This document shows, piece after piece, positions 17,230-24,638 of a stretch of 64,000 nucleotides of DNA (positions within the stretch are counted from its first letter, which is position 1; every line of letters starts with the position of its first letter). The notes under the pieces were generated by a model. The model had not been told where the DNA came from and made no database searches. It saw only the letters and a program-made list of their open reading frames with translations. Source of the stretch: Microbacterium trichothecenolyticum. GTDB taxonomy: Bacteria > Actinomycetota > Actinomycetes > Actinomycetales > Microbacteriaceae. The position numbers were made by a program, and so were the translations under genes. The stretch spans positions 2,170,001 to 2,234,000 of the forward strand of contig NZ_JAUTBF010000001.1 in assembly GCF_030818955.1 (NCBI RefSeq), written 5' to 3'.

Positions 17230-18215
17230 CGGTTGCCCTCCTCGTCGGCGACGCGGTTGTTCAGCTTGTTCTGCACCGCGGCGATCGCGATCAGCACGAT
17301 CAGCACGAGCACGGCCATGGCCGACGCGTAGCCGAAGTTGTTGTTCACCAGACCCTCCTGGAAGACCTGCGTCATATAGAGCTGCGTCGAATTGCCCGGC
17401 CCGCCCCTCGTCATCAGGTACACGGTGTCGAACGCGCGGAGGGCACCGTTGATCGAGAGCACGAGCACCAGGCCGATCGAGGGCAGCATGAGCGGGATCG
17501 TGATGAAGCGCATCGCCTTCCAGCCGCGCGCGCCGTCGACCTTCGCCGCCTCGAGGATCTCGCCCGGAATGGTCGAGAGGCCGGCGAGGAAGATCACGAC
17601 GTTGAATCCGAGCCCGCTCCACAGGTCGACGAGGATCACGCTGTAGAGCGCGAGGTCGTAGTTGCCGAGCCAGTCCTGCGCGAGGCCCCCGAGCCCGATG
17701 CTGCGCAGCAGCGTGTTGAACGTGCCCGTGGTGGGGTCGTACATGAAGCTCCACGTGAACACGATCGCCACCGGCGAGATGACCATCGGCGCGAAGAAGA
17801 TCGCACGGTAGATGTTGCCGAGCCGCAGCTGACGGTGCAGCAGCACGGCGATGAGGAACGCCAGGATCGTCTGCACGACGATCTTGAAGAACCCGTAGAT
17901 CGCGGTGTTGCCGATGGCTTCCATGAGCACCGGGTCGCCCGAGAAGATGCGGACGAAGTTGTCGGCCCCCACGAACTCCCACGCGCGGTTGAAGCCGCGG
18001 GCATCGGTGAAGCTGGCGACGATCACCTGCCCCATGGGGTACACCGTGAACACGGCGTAGAGCACGAGCGCGGGAGCGACGGCGATCCAGAACTTTCCCG
18101 TCGACGACCGCCCGGTCCACAGGCGCGCCTTCAGCGAGTGCGTCGTCAACGCCTGTGTCGCGGTGGGGTCGTCGAGGGCGAGGACCCGCGGGTCTTCGAC
18201 GCGTGTGCTGCTCAT
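17226..18215 (-). CDS. Sugar ABC transporter permease (MalF type)
   Basis: A 329-residue permease partner of the following gene. It has a hydrophilic N terminus of about 40 residues, then six helices. The EAA loop is LEAAKVDGARGWKAMRFITIPLM in its key positions EAA, DGA and P. FDTVYLMTRGGPGNST is the usual CUT1 periplasmic/cytoplasmic loop signature. Its ATG overlaps the stop of the upstream DUF6259-like gene by 4 bp, so both permeases are translationally coupled to an intracellular glycan-active protein. It imports an oligosaccharide or monosaccharide not identifiable from sequence. Confidence 0.95.
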   Translation of the reverse strand: MSSTRVEDPRVLALDDPTATQALTTHSLKARLWTGRSSTGKFWIAVAPALVLYAVFTVYPMGQVIVASFTDARGFNRAWEFVGADNFVRIFSGDPVLMEAIGNTAIYGFFKIVVQTILAFLIAVLLHRQLRLGNIYRAIFFAPMVISPVAIVFTWSFMYDPTTGTFNTLLRSIGLGGLAQDWLGNYDLALYSVILVDLWSGLGFNVVIFLAGLSTIPGEILEAAKVDGARGWKAMRFITIPLMLPSIGLVLVLSINGALRAFDTVYLMTRGGPGNSTQLYMTQVFQEGLVNNNFGYASAMAVLVLIVLIAIAAVQNKLNNRVADEEGNR

Positions 18216-20287
18216 TGCGGTCCAATCGGGTCGGAAGAGGGGATGACGACGCTCACTCCTCGGGCGGACACGTCGATGCGTCCGTCCGTGATGCGGGAGC
18301 GGAGCCCGTCGAGGTCGTCGGTCTCACCCGCGTCGAGGCCGGTGAGTCGGAGCGACAGGGGCTCGTCGTCGTACGTGGCCACCACGACCGCGCGGGCGCC
18401 GTCGGCGCCCTCCCACACGGTGAGGAGGTCGTGCACCGAGCCGTCGGGTCGATGGGCGCGCACCCCGTGGTCGACGATGAGCCGGCCGTTCCAGAGCACG
18501 TCGCGATGGCGAGCGCGAAGGGCATCCGCCTGTCGCGCGAGGGCCACCGTGGCGGGCATGTCGCCCGGGCGTCCCTTGAAGTTGTACGGCTCGAGGCTCA
18601 GGGCGTAGCCGTACAGCAGGCACTGCGCGATCATCGAGCGGTCGTCGAACCCGGTCAGGGCCGTGACGATGCGGGCGTCGGGGCGCAGCATGCGCCCGAG
18701 CGGGCGGTGCGAGGGCGAGGCGCTACGGAAGTACGACACGTCGTAGTGCGCGAACTGGTCGTCGTACGCCCCCTCGGCCGCGATGACGAAGCTCTCGCCG
18801 CGCTCCCCGAGAGCCGCGCGAATGTCGTCGACGAAGGCGTCGTCCCACGAAAAGGCGCTCGCGCCCACCTCGTGCCCGTGGTCGTCGGCGAAGCACAGCA
18901 GAGCACGCCCGTGGTACAGCGACTCGTCGGCCAGGATGCCATCCGCTCCCCAGTCCGCCAGCTGCACGACCTCGTCGGCGAAGCGTCGTCGCAGCGCCTC
19001 GACGCCGAAGCACAGCGGCACGTACCAGGGGGTGGCGATGCCGTAGCGCTTCCGGGACGAGTGATAGACCGGCCCGGGCTGCGCGTAGGGCTGGCCGTTC
19101 GCGTCGCGCGAGACGAAGGGCTCGAGATCGTCCCACAGGGGGCCGGGCTTCTCGACCCAGACGTACTTCACATAGAGCACGGTCGCGACGTCGAGCTCGC
19201 GGGCGCGATCAAGCGCCCGGCGCAGCCCTTCCTCCCCGCCGAGCTTCGCGGCGGGCCGGTGCTGCGGCACGAGACCGTCTTGCCCGCCCTCGTTCCATCC
19301 CACGATCTGGATCGCGCCGATCCCCTCCCGGGCGCACTCCTCGATGATGTCGACGAGTGCGTCGAAGTCGTAGCGGGGCTCGCCCTCCGTCGACATCAGC
19401 TGCACCTGGAGCCACGAGCGCGGTTCGTCGAGCCAGGCCGCCCGGGAGCGGCGCGTGGACTCCTGCGTCGGCAGATACGCGGCAAGGCCGCGCTCCCAGG
19501 TGCCGGCGAAAGGCACGACATCCATGTCGGGGAGGGTCGCTCCGGTGCCGTCGCCGGAGGGGAAGTGGATGGCATCCAGCGTGACGGCCGCGTCGTCGCC
19601 CGCGCGGCGCAGCAGGCTGTCGGCGAAGCCGGGCTCGAGGCTCGCGCGCCACCCGATGAACTGCAGCGTCCGCTCGGTGGGCTGCACGGTGAACCCGCCC
19701 CGCGCACCGGCGAGGACGACGAACGGAGAGGTGGGTGTGCCCACGAGCTCGGGACGCAGATTGCCGCTGGCGTAGTCGGGGAACGTGGTGCCCCAGTACG
19801 GCGCGTTCGAGTCGAACACGGGCAGCAGCGAGACGCGCGTGCCCGTGGAGTAATCCACGCCCCGCAGCTCGAGCGGACCCTCGGAGGGCCGGATGCCGCG
19901 CAGCGACGGAAAACGGACGGCTTCGACGCCGCCCTCGTCGAGGTGGAACGACAGGCTCAGGCGCACCGAGCCGTCGACGATCCGGGCGCCCACCGCGATC
20001 TCGCCGCCCAGACGCTCGCCGTTCGAGGCGACGGGGTCACGCCAGACGAGTCGCACCGCGTGGCGGCCATCGAGCTCGGCGTGCGAGAGGGTCTGCGCGG
20101 ACGTCTCGATCACGACGGTGCGATCGCCCCCGCGCGGGACCTCGACGACGAAGAGCGACGCTCCCGCGGCATCCCCCCTCGTGAGGCCCGTCTCGTCCGC
20201 GACGAAGCGCACGATTCCCCCGCTGACGGGGTCGAAAGTCACCGCGATGCGATCGTCGGCGATCGTCAAATCGGAGGTCACAAGCAC
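18212..20287 (-). CDS. DUF6259-like putative glycoside hydrolase (691 aa)
   Basis: A large cytoplasmic protein without signal peptide. It resembles proteins annotated DUF6259: an N-terminal beta-sandwich of about 270 residues, then a TIM-barrel-like domain with LDEPRSWLQVQL and IQIVGWNEGGQDG (about residue 326). WGADGILADES (about residue 447) and FVIAAEGAYDDQFAHYDVSYF (key acidic residues in AAEGA) follow, ending in a small beta domain. The acidic residues at barrel strand ends fit a retaining glycosidase, but I cannot name catalytic residues. GTG at 20287 follows GAACGAGGAT. An RpiR-type operator lies 17 bp upstream, and the gene heads the permease/GH2/peptidase operon. Family assignment is from memory and tentative. 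Confidence 0.6.
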   Translation of the reverse strand: MLVTSDLTIADDRIAVTFDPVSGGIVRFVADETGLTRGDAAGASLFVVEVPRGGDRTVVIETSAQTLSHAELDGRHAVRLVWRDPVASNGERLGGEIAVGARIVDGSVRLSLSFHLDEGGVEAVRFPSLRGIRPSEGPLELRGVDYSTGTRVSLLPVFDSNAPYWGTTFPDYASGNLRPELVGTPTSPFVVLAGARGGFTVQPTERTLQFIGWRASLEPGFADSLLRRAGDDAAVTLDAIHFPSGDGTGATLPDMDVVPFAGTWERGLAAYLPTQESTRRSRAAWLDEPRSWLQVQLMSTEGEPRYDFDALVDIIEECAREGIGAIQIVGWNEGGQDGLVPQHRPAAKLGGEEGLRRALDRARELDVATVLYVKYVWVEKPGPLWDDLEPFVSRDANGQPYAQPGPVYHSSRKRYGIATPWYVPLCFGVEALRRRFADEVVQLADWGADGILADESLYHGRALLCFADDHGHEVGASAFSWDDAFVDDIRAALGERGESFVIAAEGAYDDQFAHYDVSYFRSASPSHRPLGRMLRPDARIVTALTGFDDRSMIAQCLLYGYALSLEPYNFKGRPGDMPATVALARQADALRARHRDVLWNGRLIVDHGVRAHRPDGSVHDLLTVWEGADGARAVVVATYDDEPLSLRLTGLDAGETDDLDGLRSRITDGRIDVSARGVSVVIPSSDPIGPQ

Positions 20288-20304
20288 ATCCTCGTTCTCG
20301 TTGT

Positions 20305-20317
20305 GTAGCCATACTAC
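20305..20317. promoter_or_regulatory. Putative RpiR operator, GTAG-N5-CTAC
   Basis: GTAGCCATACTAC, flanked to give TGTAG..CTACA, lies 17 bp before the GTG of the DUF6259-like gene. The 13-bp core is identical to the copy in front of the RpiR gene at 28141. On the minus strand TAAGTA sits just upstream of it, a possible -10. Confidence 0.75.
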
Positions 20318-20448
20318 ATACTTATGCGCGTAATGCGTCTAAATCGTTTCACTTGCGGCGTGGATCGCACCTGGCCCGTAGCCCAGCTACCCGCATCGCT
20401 GGGCGGCCCCGAGGCATGCGGCACGCGATCCCCGCCTGAGCCGCGCCA

Positions 20449-20521
20449 CGGTTTGGGGCGGAGAATGTGCATTCGGGGCGGGCGATACCCGCCCCAGATG
20501 CACGTTTCGCGCCCCAAACCG
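20449..20521. repeat. Long imperfect palindrome (34-bp arms)
   Basis: Two 34-base arms (20449-20482 and 20488-20521) separated by CGATA match at 28 of 34 positions. The outer 12 bases are perfect (CGGTTTGGGGCG against CGCCCCAAACCG), and an inner TGCAT/ATGCA pair is also kept. It lies just downstream of the second binding-protein gene, so it could end that transcript, but its size and lack of a T tract suggest an extragenic palindromic repeat. The rest of the 20288-20555 gap holds only the operator at 20305. Confidence 0.7.
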
Positions 20522-20555
20522 TCAGTTCATGCGCAGGGACGCCGGGCGTCCGACG

Positions 20556-21821
20556 TCAGCCGGCGTTCGCGCGGATCTCCTCGAGCGCGGCGTCGAGCTC
20601 GCCGATGACTTCGCCTACGTCCGTGCGCCCGGCGATGAGGTTCTGCATCCCGACCAGGAGCGTCTCCTGCAGCTGCGGGTGCGCGGGGATCACCACGGGG
20701 CGGAAGGTCTTGCCCTCCCACGCCGCGACCATGTCGGGGAAGAGCGGATCGTTCGCCGTCACGTCGATCCCGGTGGTGGTGGGGAACGCCTTCACCGACG
20801 TGAGGAATTCGGTGTAGACCTCGTCTTGGAAGAAGAAGTCGATGAAGCGCTCCGCCGCGTCGACCCGGTCATTGCCGGGGTTGACGCCCCACGCCACGAG
20901 GTAGCTCCCCCACATGTCGGGCACGTCGGCGTCGACGGTCGGGAAGTTCATGTACCCCGGCTCCACCCCGGCCGCCCGCGCGTCGGAGAGGATCCACGTC
21001 GCCGGGAACATCGCCGCCTGGCCGGTGAGGAAGGCCGACTTCGCCGCCGACTGGTTCGTCCCCAGGGGGTCGGGCATGTAGTACGGCACCAGGTCCTTCA
21101 CGACCTCGAGCGCCTGCGCGTACCCCGGCGTGTCGGCGAAAGTCCGCTCCCCGTCGAGCAGTTCGTCGATCGCGTCGGGATCGTCGGGGAAGACATGCTG
21201 CGCCATCGCGTAGTAGGCGATGAACTGCGGCCACCAGCTGTCTTGCGCGCTCATCGCGAACGGGGTGATGCCGGCATCCTTCAGGCGCTGCGCCACCTGC
21301 TTCAGCTCGTCGTAGGTACGCGGGACCTCGGTGATGCCGGCCTGCGCGAAGAGGGCGGCGTTGTAGACGATGCCGTTGCCCGACTGCGAGATGGGTACCG
21401 AGTAGGCGGCATCTCCCTCCGCTCCGCGACGGGCCTCCTGCGCTGCCGCATCGTCGAGCCGGCCGAAGAACTCCGCACCCGACAGGTCGGTCGCAAAGCC
21501 GTCACGCACGAAGTCGTCGATGTTCTTGGGGTCGAAGCCGTACACGTCGGGCCCGGCCCCGCCCGACAGGCGCGTCTTGAGCACGTTGTCGTAGTCGTTG
21601 GTGTTGACGAACTCGGCGTTGACGGTCACGCCGGGGTTCTCAGCCTCGAACGCCTCGATGACCTTCTCATAGGCCTTCTGGGTGTCGCCGCCGTCGCCCC
21701 ACATGAGGAAGCTGAGGCTGGTGTCGCCTCCGGCCGAGGAGCCGCACCCGGTGAGGGATGCCAGAGCGAGGGCGGTCAGGGTGGTCGCGGCCGCGAGGGT
21801 GGTGGCGGTACGTCGGCGCAT
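20556..21821 (-). CDS. Sugar ABC transporter substrate-binding lipoprotein, paralogue B
   Basis: A 421-residue extracellular solute-binding protein (family 1). The signal peptide MRRRTATTLAAATTL ends in a lipobox SLTGC (Cys about 26) that would be lipidated. The mature protein begins SLSFLMWGDGGDTQKAYEKVI and carries YDNVLKTRLSGGAGPDVYGFD and GQAAMFPATWILSDARAAG. It delivers a sugar or oligosaccharide to the permeases encoded at 16369-18215. It is clearly a duplicate of the gene at 21888-23150: the same motifs occur at the same spacing throughout. A terminator-like hairpin separates the two, so this copy may be expressed at a lower level. Confidence 0.93.
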   Translation of the reverse strand: MRRRTATTLAAATTLTALALASLTGCGSSAGGDTSLSFLMWGDGGDTQKAYEKVIEAFEAENPGVTVNAEFVNTNDYDNVLKTRLSGGAGPDVYGFDPKNIDDFVRDGFATDLSGAEFFGRLDDAAAQEARRGAEGDAAYSVPISQSGNGIVYNAALFAQAGITEVPRTYDELKQVAQRLKDAGITPFAMSAQDSWWPQFIAYYAMAQHVFPDDPDAIDELLDGERTFADTPGYAQALEVVKDLVPYYMPDPLGTNQSAAKSAFLTGQAAMFPATWILSDARAAGVEPGYMNFPTVDADVPDMWGSYLVAWGVNPGNDRVDAAERFIDFFFQDEVYTEFLTSVKAFPTTTGIDVTANDPLFPDMVAAWEGKTFRPVVIPAHPQLQETLLVGMQNLIAGRTDVGEVIGELDAALEEIRANAG

Positions 21822-21844
21822 GGGGGATCCGTTCTCTCAAGGCG

Positions 21845-21878
21845 ACGCCCCGCCCCGCGACGACGCGGAGCGGGGCGT
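21845..21878 (-). terminator. Hairpin between the two binding-protein genes
   Basis: Arms 21845-21859 and 21864-21878 pair over 15 bases with one mismatch around the loop ACGA. It follows the stop of the first binding-protein gene by about 10 bp. There is no strong T run, so it may attenuate rather than fully terminate, or stabilise the upstream message. Confidence 0.6.
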
Positions 21879-21887
21879 TCGGCGGTG

Positions 21888-23150
21888 TCAGCGGTTGTTC
21901 GCTCGGTACTGCTCGAGGGCCGCGTCGAGGTCAGCGAGCACCTGCTCGGTGCTCTTCTGCCCGCTGATGATGTTCTGCAGACCCACCAGCAACGAGTCCT
22001 GGATGCTGGGGTCGGTGGGCGAGAAAGCCGCGACGAACGTCTTGCCCTCCCACGCCTGCTGCATCTCGGGGAACAGCGGGTCGACGTCGGCGCCGATCTG
22101 CACCCCGGTCGTGGTGGGGAACAGCTTGACCTTCGACAAGAACTCGCCGTAGGTGTCGTCCTGCAGGAAGAAGTCGAGGAACTTCTGCGAGGCGGCCAGC
22201 TTCGCATCGCCGTTGTCGGGGTTGACGCCGAAGCGCACCTGGTAGGTGCCCCAGATGTCGTTCGAGGGTTGGTCCACCGTGGGGAAGTTCATGTACCCGA
22301 GGTCGAGACCGGCCTCGCGGGCGTCGGAGAGGATCCAGGTCGCCGGGAACATCGCGGCCTGTCCACCGAGGAACGCCGACTGCGCCGCGGTCTGGCTCGT
22401 ACCCACCGGGTTCGGCATGTAATACGGCGTCAGGTCGCGCACGACGTCGAGCGACTCGGCCCACGCGTCGCTCTGCGAGAACGTCGTCTCACCCGCGGCC
22501 ATCTGCTCGCCGAGCTCCTCGTTGGCTCCGTGCTCCGCCAGGGCGTAGTACACGATGAACTGCGGCCACCAGTTGTCCTGCGCGCTCATCGCGAATGGGA
22601 TGACACCGGCATCCGAGAGCTTCTTCGCGTCGGCGAGCAGTTCGCTGTAGGTGGTGGGCGGCGCCGAGATTCCCGCCTTCTCGAACAGCGCCTTGTTGTA
22701 GATGATGCCGTTGCCCGAGAGCGAGATCGGCAGATTGTAGGTGCCGCCCGCGCGCTGGCTGTCTTTCGCCGCCTCCGGGGTGAGCTTGGACAGGTAGCTC
22801 TCGCCCCCGTCCGAGAGGTCGGCGGCGAAGCCGTCGGCGACGAAGCTGTCGATGTTGCCGAGGTCGAAGCCGTAGACGTCGGGGCCGGCGCCACCCGACA
22901 GACGCGTCTTGAGGATGTTGTCGTAGTCGTTGGTGTTGAAGAACTCGGCGTTGACGGTGATGTCAGGGTTGGCCTCTTCGAACTTCGTGATCACGTCTTC
23001 GTAGGCGGTCTGCGTGTCGCCGCCATCGCCCCACATCAGGAAGCTGATCTCGGTCGGGCCGCCGCTCGAGCCTCCCGCGCACCCGCTCAGCGCCCCCACC
23101 GCGGTCAGTGCGACGACGGCGGTCGCGGTGTTCCTCAGCCACTTCGTCAT
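21888..23150 (-). CDS. Sugar ABC transporter substrate-binding lipoprotein, paralogue A
   Basis: A 420-residue family 1 solute-binding protein. The signal peptide MTKWLRNTATAVVALTAVG leads to the lipobox ALSGC (about residue 24). Mature sequence begins TEISFLMWGDGGDTQTAYEDVI, with DYDNILKTRLSGGAGPDVYGFD and AMSAQDNWWPQFIVYYALAE; the latter word is shared with the paralogue. The ATG at 23150 has a GGGGATT Shine-Dalgarno and places the lipobox correctly. A putative RpiR operator lies 59 bp upstream. It is the first gene of the minus-strand side and is divergent from the GH78 operon. Confidence 0.93.
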   Translation of the reverse strand: MTKWLRNTATAVVALTAVGALSGCAGGSSGGPTEISFLMWGDGGDTQTAYEDVITKFEEANPDITVNAEFFNTNDYDNILKTRLSGGAGPDVYGFDLGNIDSFVADGFAADLSDGGESYLSKLTPEAAKDSQRAGGTYNLPISLSGNGIIYNKALFEKAGISAPPTTYSELLADAKKLSDAGVIPFAMSAQDNWWPQFIVYYALAEHGANEELGEQMAAGETTFSQSDAWAESLDVVRDLTPYYMPNPVGTSQTAAQSAFLGGQAAMFPATWILSDAREAGLDLGYMNFPTVDQPSNDIWGTYQVRFGVNPDNGDAKLAASQKFLDFFLQDDTYGEFLSKVKLFPTTTGVQIGADVDPLFPEMQQAWEGKTFVAAFSPTDPSIQDSLLVGLQNIISGQKSTEQVLADLDAALEQYRANNR

Positions 23151-23208
23151 GGCCAATCCCCTTATCTCCATTGATCGCCGGACGGCTTCGTACCGCGGCG
23201 TTGCTGTG

Positions 23209-23221
23209 GTAGCGATACTAC
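23209..23221. promoter_or_regulatory. Putative RpiR operator, GTAG-N5-CTAC
   Basis: GTAGCGATACTAC with extended symmetry TGTGGTAG..CTACACA, in the 177-bp divergent gap between the binding-protein gene and the DUF3863-like/GH78 operon. It is placed to act on the minus-strand promoter. Confidence 0.7.
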
Positions 23222-23281
23222 ACAATTCATGAGCTTTCGCGAGCATTTCTTGCCACATATTCGGCGAGAGCACCTCAATTG

Positions 23282-23294
23282 CTAGTAAGACTAC
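23282..23294. promoter_or_regulatory. Weak RpiR operator-like site
   Basis: CTAGTAAGACTAC differs from GTAG-N5-CTAC at one position and lies 33 bp before the ATG at 23328. It may be a second operator serving the plus-strand operon in the same divergent gap. The match could be chance. Confidence 0.4.
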
Positions 23295-23327
23295 GCATCG
23301 CGGCGGTTCGGTGGTTAGGGTGACCCC

Positions 23328-24638
23328 ATGAACACCCTCTCGACGCCCATCGGCCGCCGATTGACCGTCAACACGATCGTGCGACGCCACCAGATCGAGG
23401 CAACTCGCGACCGCTCCCTCTGGGAGGACGAGACCGACCTGCACTCCGCGGAGCTGGTGGAGCGTTTCTCCGACGCGGTGCGCAACGCCGTGCCGGGAGC
23501 CTCCCTGACCTGGGCGCTCTCGTGGGGCGCGCTCACCGACGACTCCCCCCGCTACCGCGACATCCGCCGCACGATCGCACGACTGGCGGCCGACCACGAC
23601 GACGACGTCACGTTCGTCCCCGGCGGGTTCTTCGCGAACCTCTACGGCACGCGCGACGAGGTCGCCCGCGACATCTCCGACGCCGTCGATCTGCTGCACA
23701 CCCACTTCGACCGCGCGACCACCTCGCTCGTCGCCGGGTTCCTCTCGGCCGACAACATCGCGCGCGCCCGCGATCTCGGCATCCGTACCGTCCAGGGAAA
23801 CATCTGGAGCCAGTTCGACATCGACCTGCAGGACGGCGACGGCTCACTCGCCTACCCCTACTACCCCTCGCGCGACCACTTCCTCGTGCCCGGACGCGGC
23901 GAAGACCGCATCGACGCCGTGCAGCTCGACGGATGGACGGTCGACCTCGTCGCCGCCCGCGGAGCCGGAATGTCGTCGCAGTTCAACTCGCGCCTCGGCC
24001 TCGGACCCATCGAGACGCTGCATCGCCTCCCCCGGGCCGAGGCCCTTCGGGAATTGGATGCCACGAGCGAGGCGCACTTGAACGACCGCAACGTCGCGCG
24101 AAACGGTCTCGGCTGGCTGACCGTGAACTACGAGATCAGCGAGGTCGCGCGCGGGCTCGCCCACGACCCCACGACTCTCGACGCGTGGGCCGGTTGGCTG
24201 GGCGGGCTGAAGCAGCGTTGGAGCGATCTGCAGGTCACCACGATCGGCCGCTTCGGCGACGAGTGGCGCGAGCGGCACCCCGACAACGAGGGCCTCGCCT
24301 ACCTGCTGCAGCAGAGCGGCAGCGGCGTGCAGGGCTCACGGGCGGGCGAGACGGTGACGTGGTTCATGACCGCCGACTTCCGCCTCGGGGTGGTGCACAC
24401 CGGCGACGACGTCGAGGTGTTCGACTACACCGCCTACGCCGACGCACCCGGCGAGCCGCGAACGCTCGGCGACCGGCGCTGGAGCCTGCTCGGCGAGATC
24501 AACCAGAAGCAGACCCGCCCGCAGGACCGCCCCGTCGCCGTCGGCCGCTTCTTCGCCGCCCACCCCGGCGTCGAGGCGGCTCTCGAACGCACGTGGCGCG
24601 ACGCGCCCGAGCTCGCCGCGCTGAAGGTCGCATCGTGA
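23328..24638 (+). CDS. Uncharacterised glycan-associated protein, tentative DUF3863/DUF3864 type
   Basis: A 436-residue cytoplasmic protein that I only tentatively place. It starts MNTLSTPIGRRLTVNTIVRRHQIE and has several aromatic-rich conserved-looking blocks: SLTWALSWGALTDDS, FVPGGFFANLYGT, GNIWSQFDID and SLAYPYYPSRDHF. The middle resembles the carbohydrate-active deacetylase-like domain annotated DUF3863 with a C-terminal DUF3864. The C terminus (GETVTWFMTADFRLGVVH) looks like a beta-rich domain. Its stop overlaps the GH78 start in a GTGA junction, so the two proteins are made together and probably act on the same glycan. No catalytic residues can be named. Confidence 0.55.
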   Translation: MNTLSTPIGRRLTVNTIVRRHQIEATRDRSLWEDETDLHSAELVERFSDAVRNAVPGASLTWALSWGALTDDSPRYRDIRRTIARLAADHDDDVTFVPGGFFANLYGTRDEVARDISDAVDLLHTHFDRATTSLVAGFLSADNIARARDLGIRTVQGNIWSQFDIDLQDGDGSLAYPYYPSRDHFLVPGRGEDRIDAVQLDGWTVDLVAARGAGMSSQFNSRLGLGPIETLHRLPRAEALRELDATSEAHLNDRNVARNGLGWLTVNYEISEVARGLAHDPTTLDAWAGWLGGLKQRWSDLQVTTIGRFGDEWRERHPDNEGLAYLLQQSGSGVQGSRAGETVTWFMTADFRLGVVHTGDDVEVFDYTAYADAPGEPRTLGDRRWSLLGEINQKQTRPQDRPVAVGRFFAAHPGVEAALERTWRDAPELAALKVAS

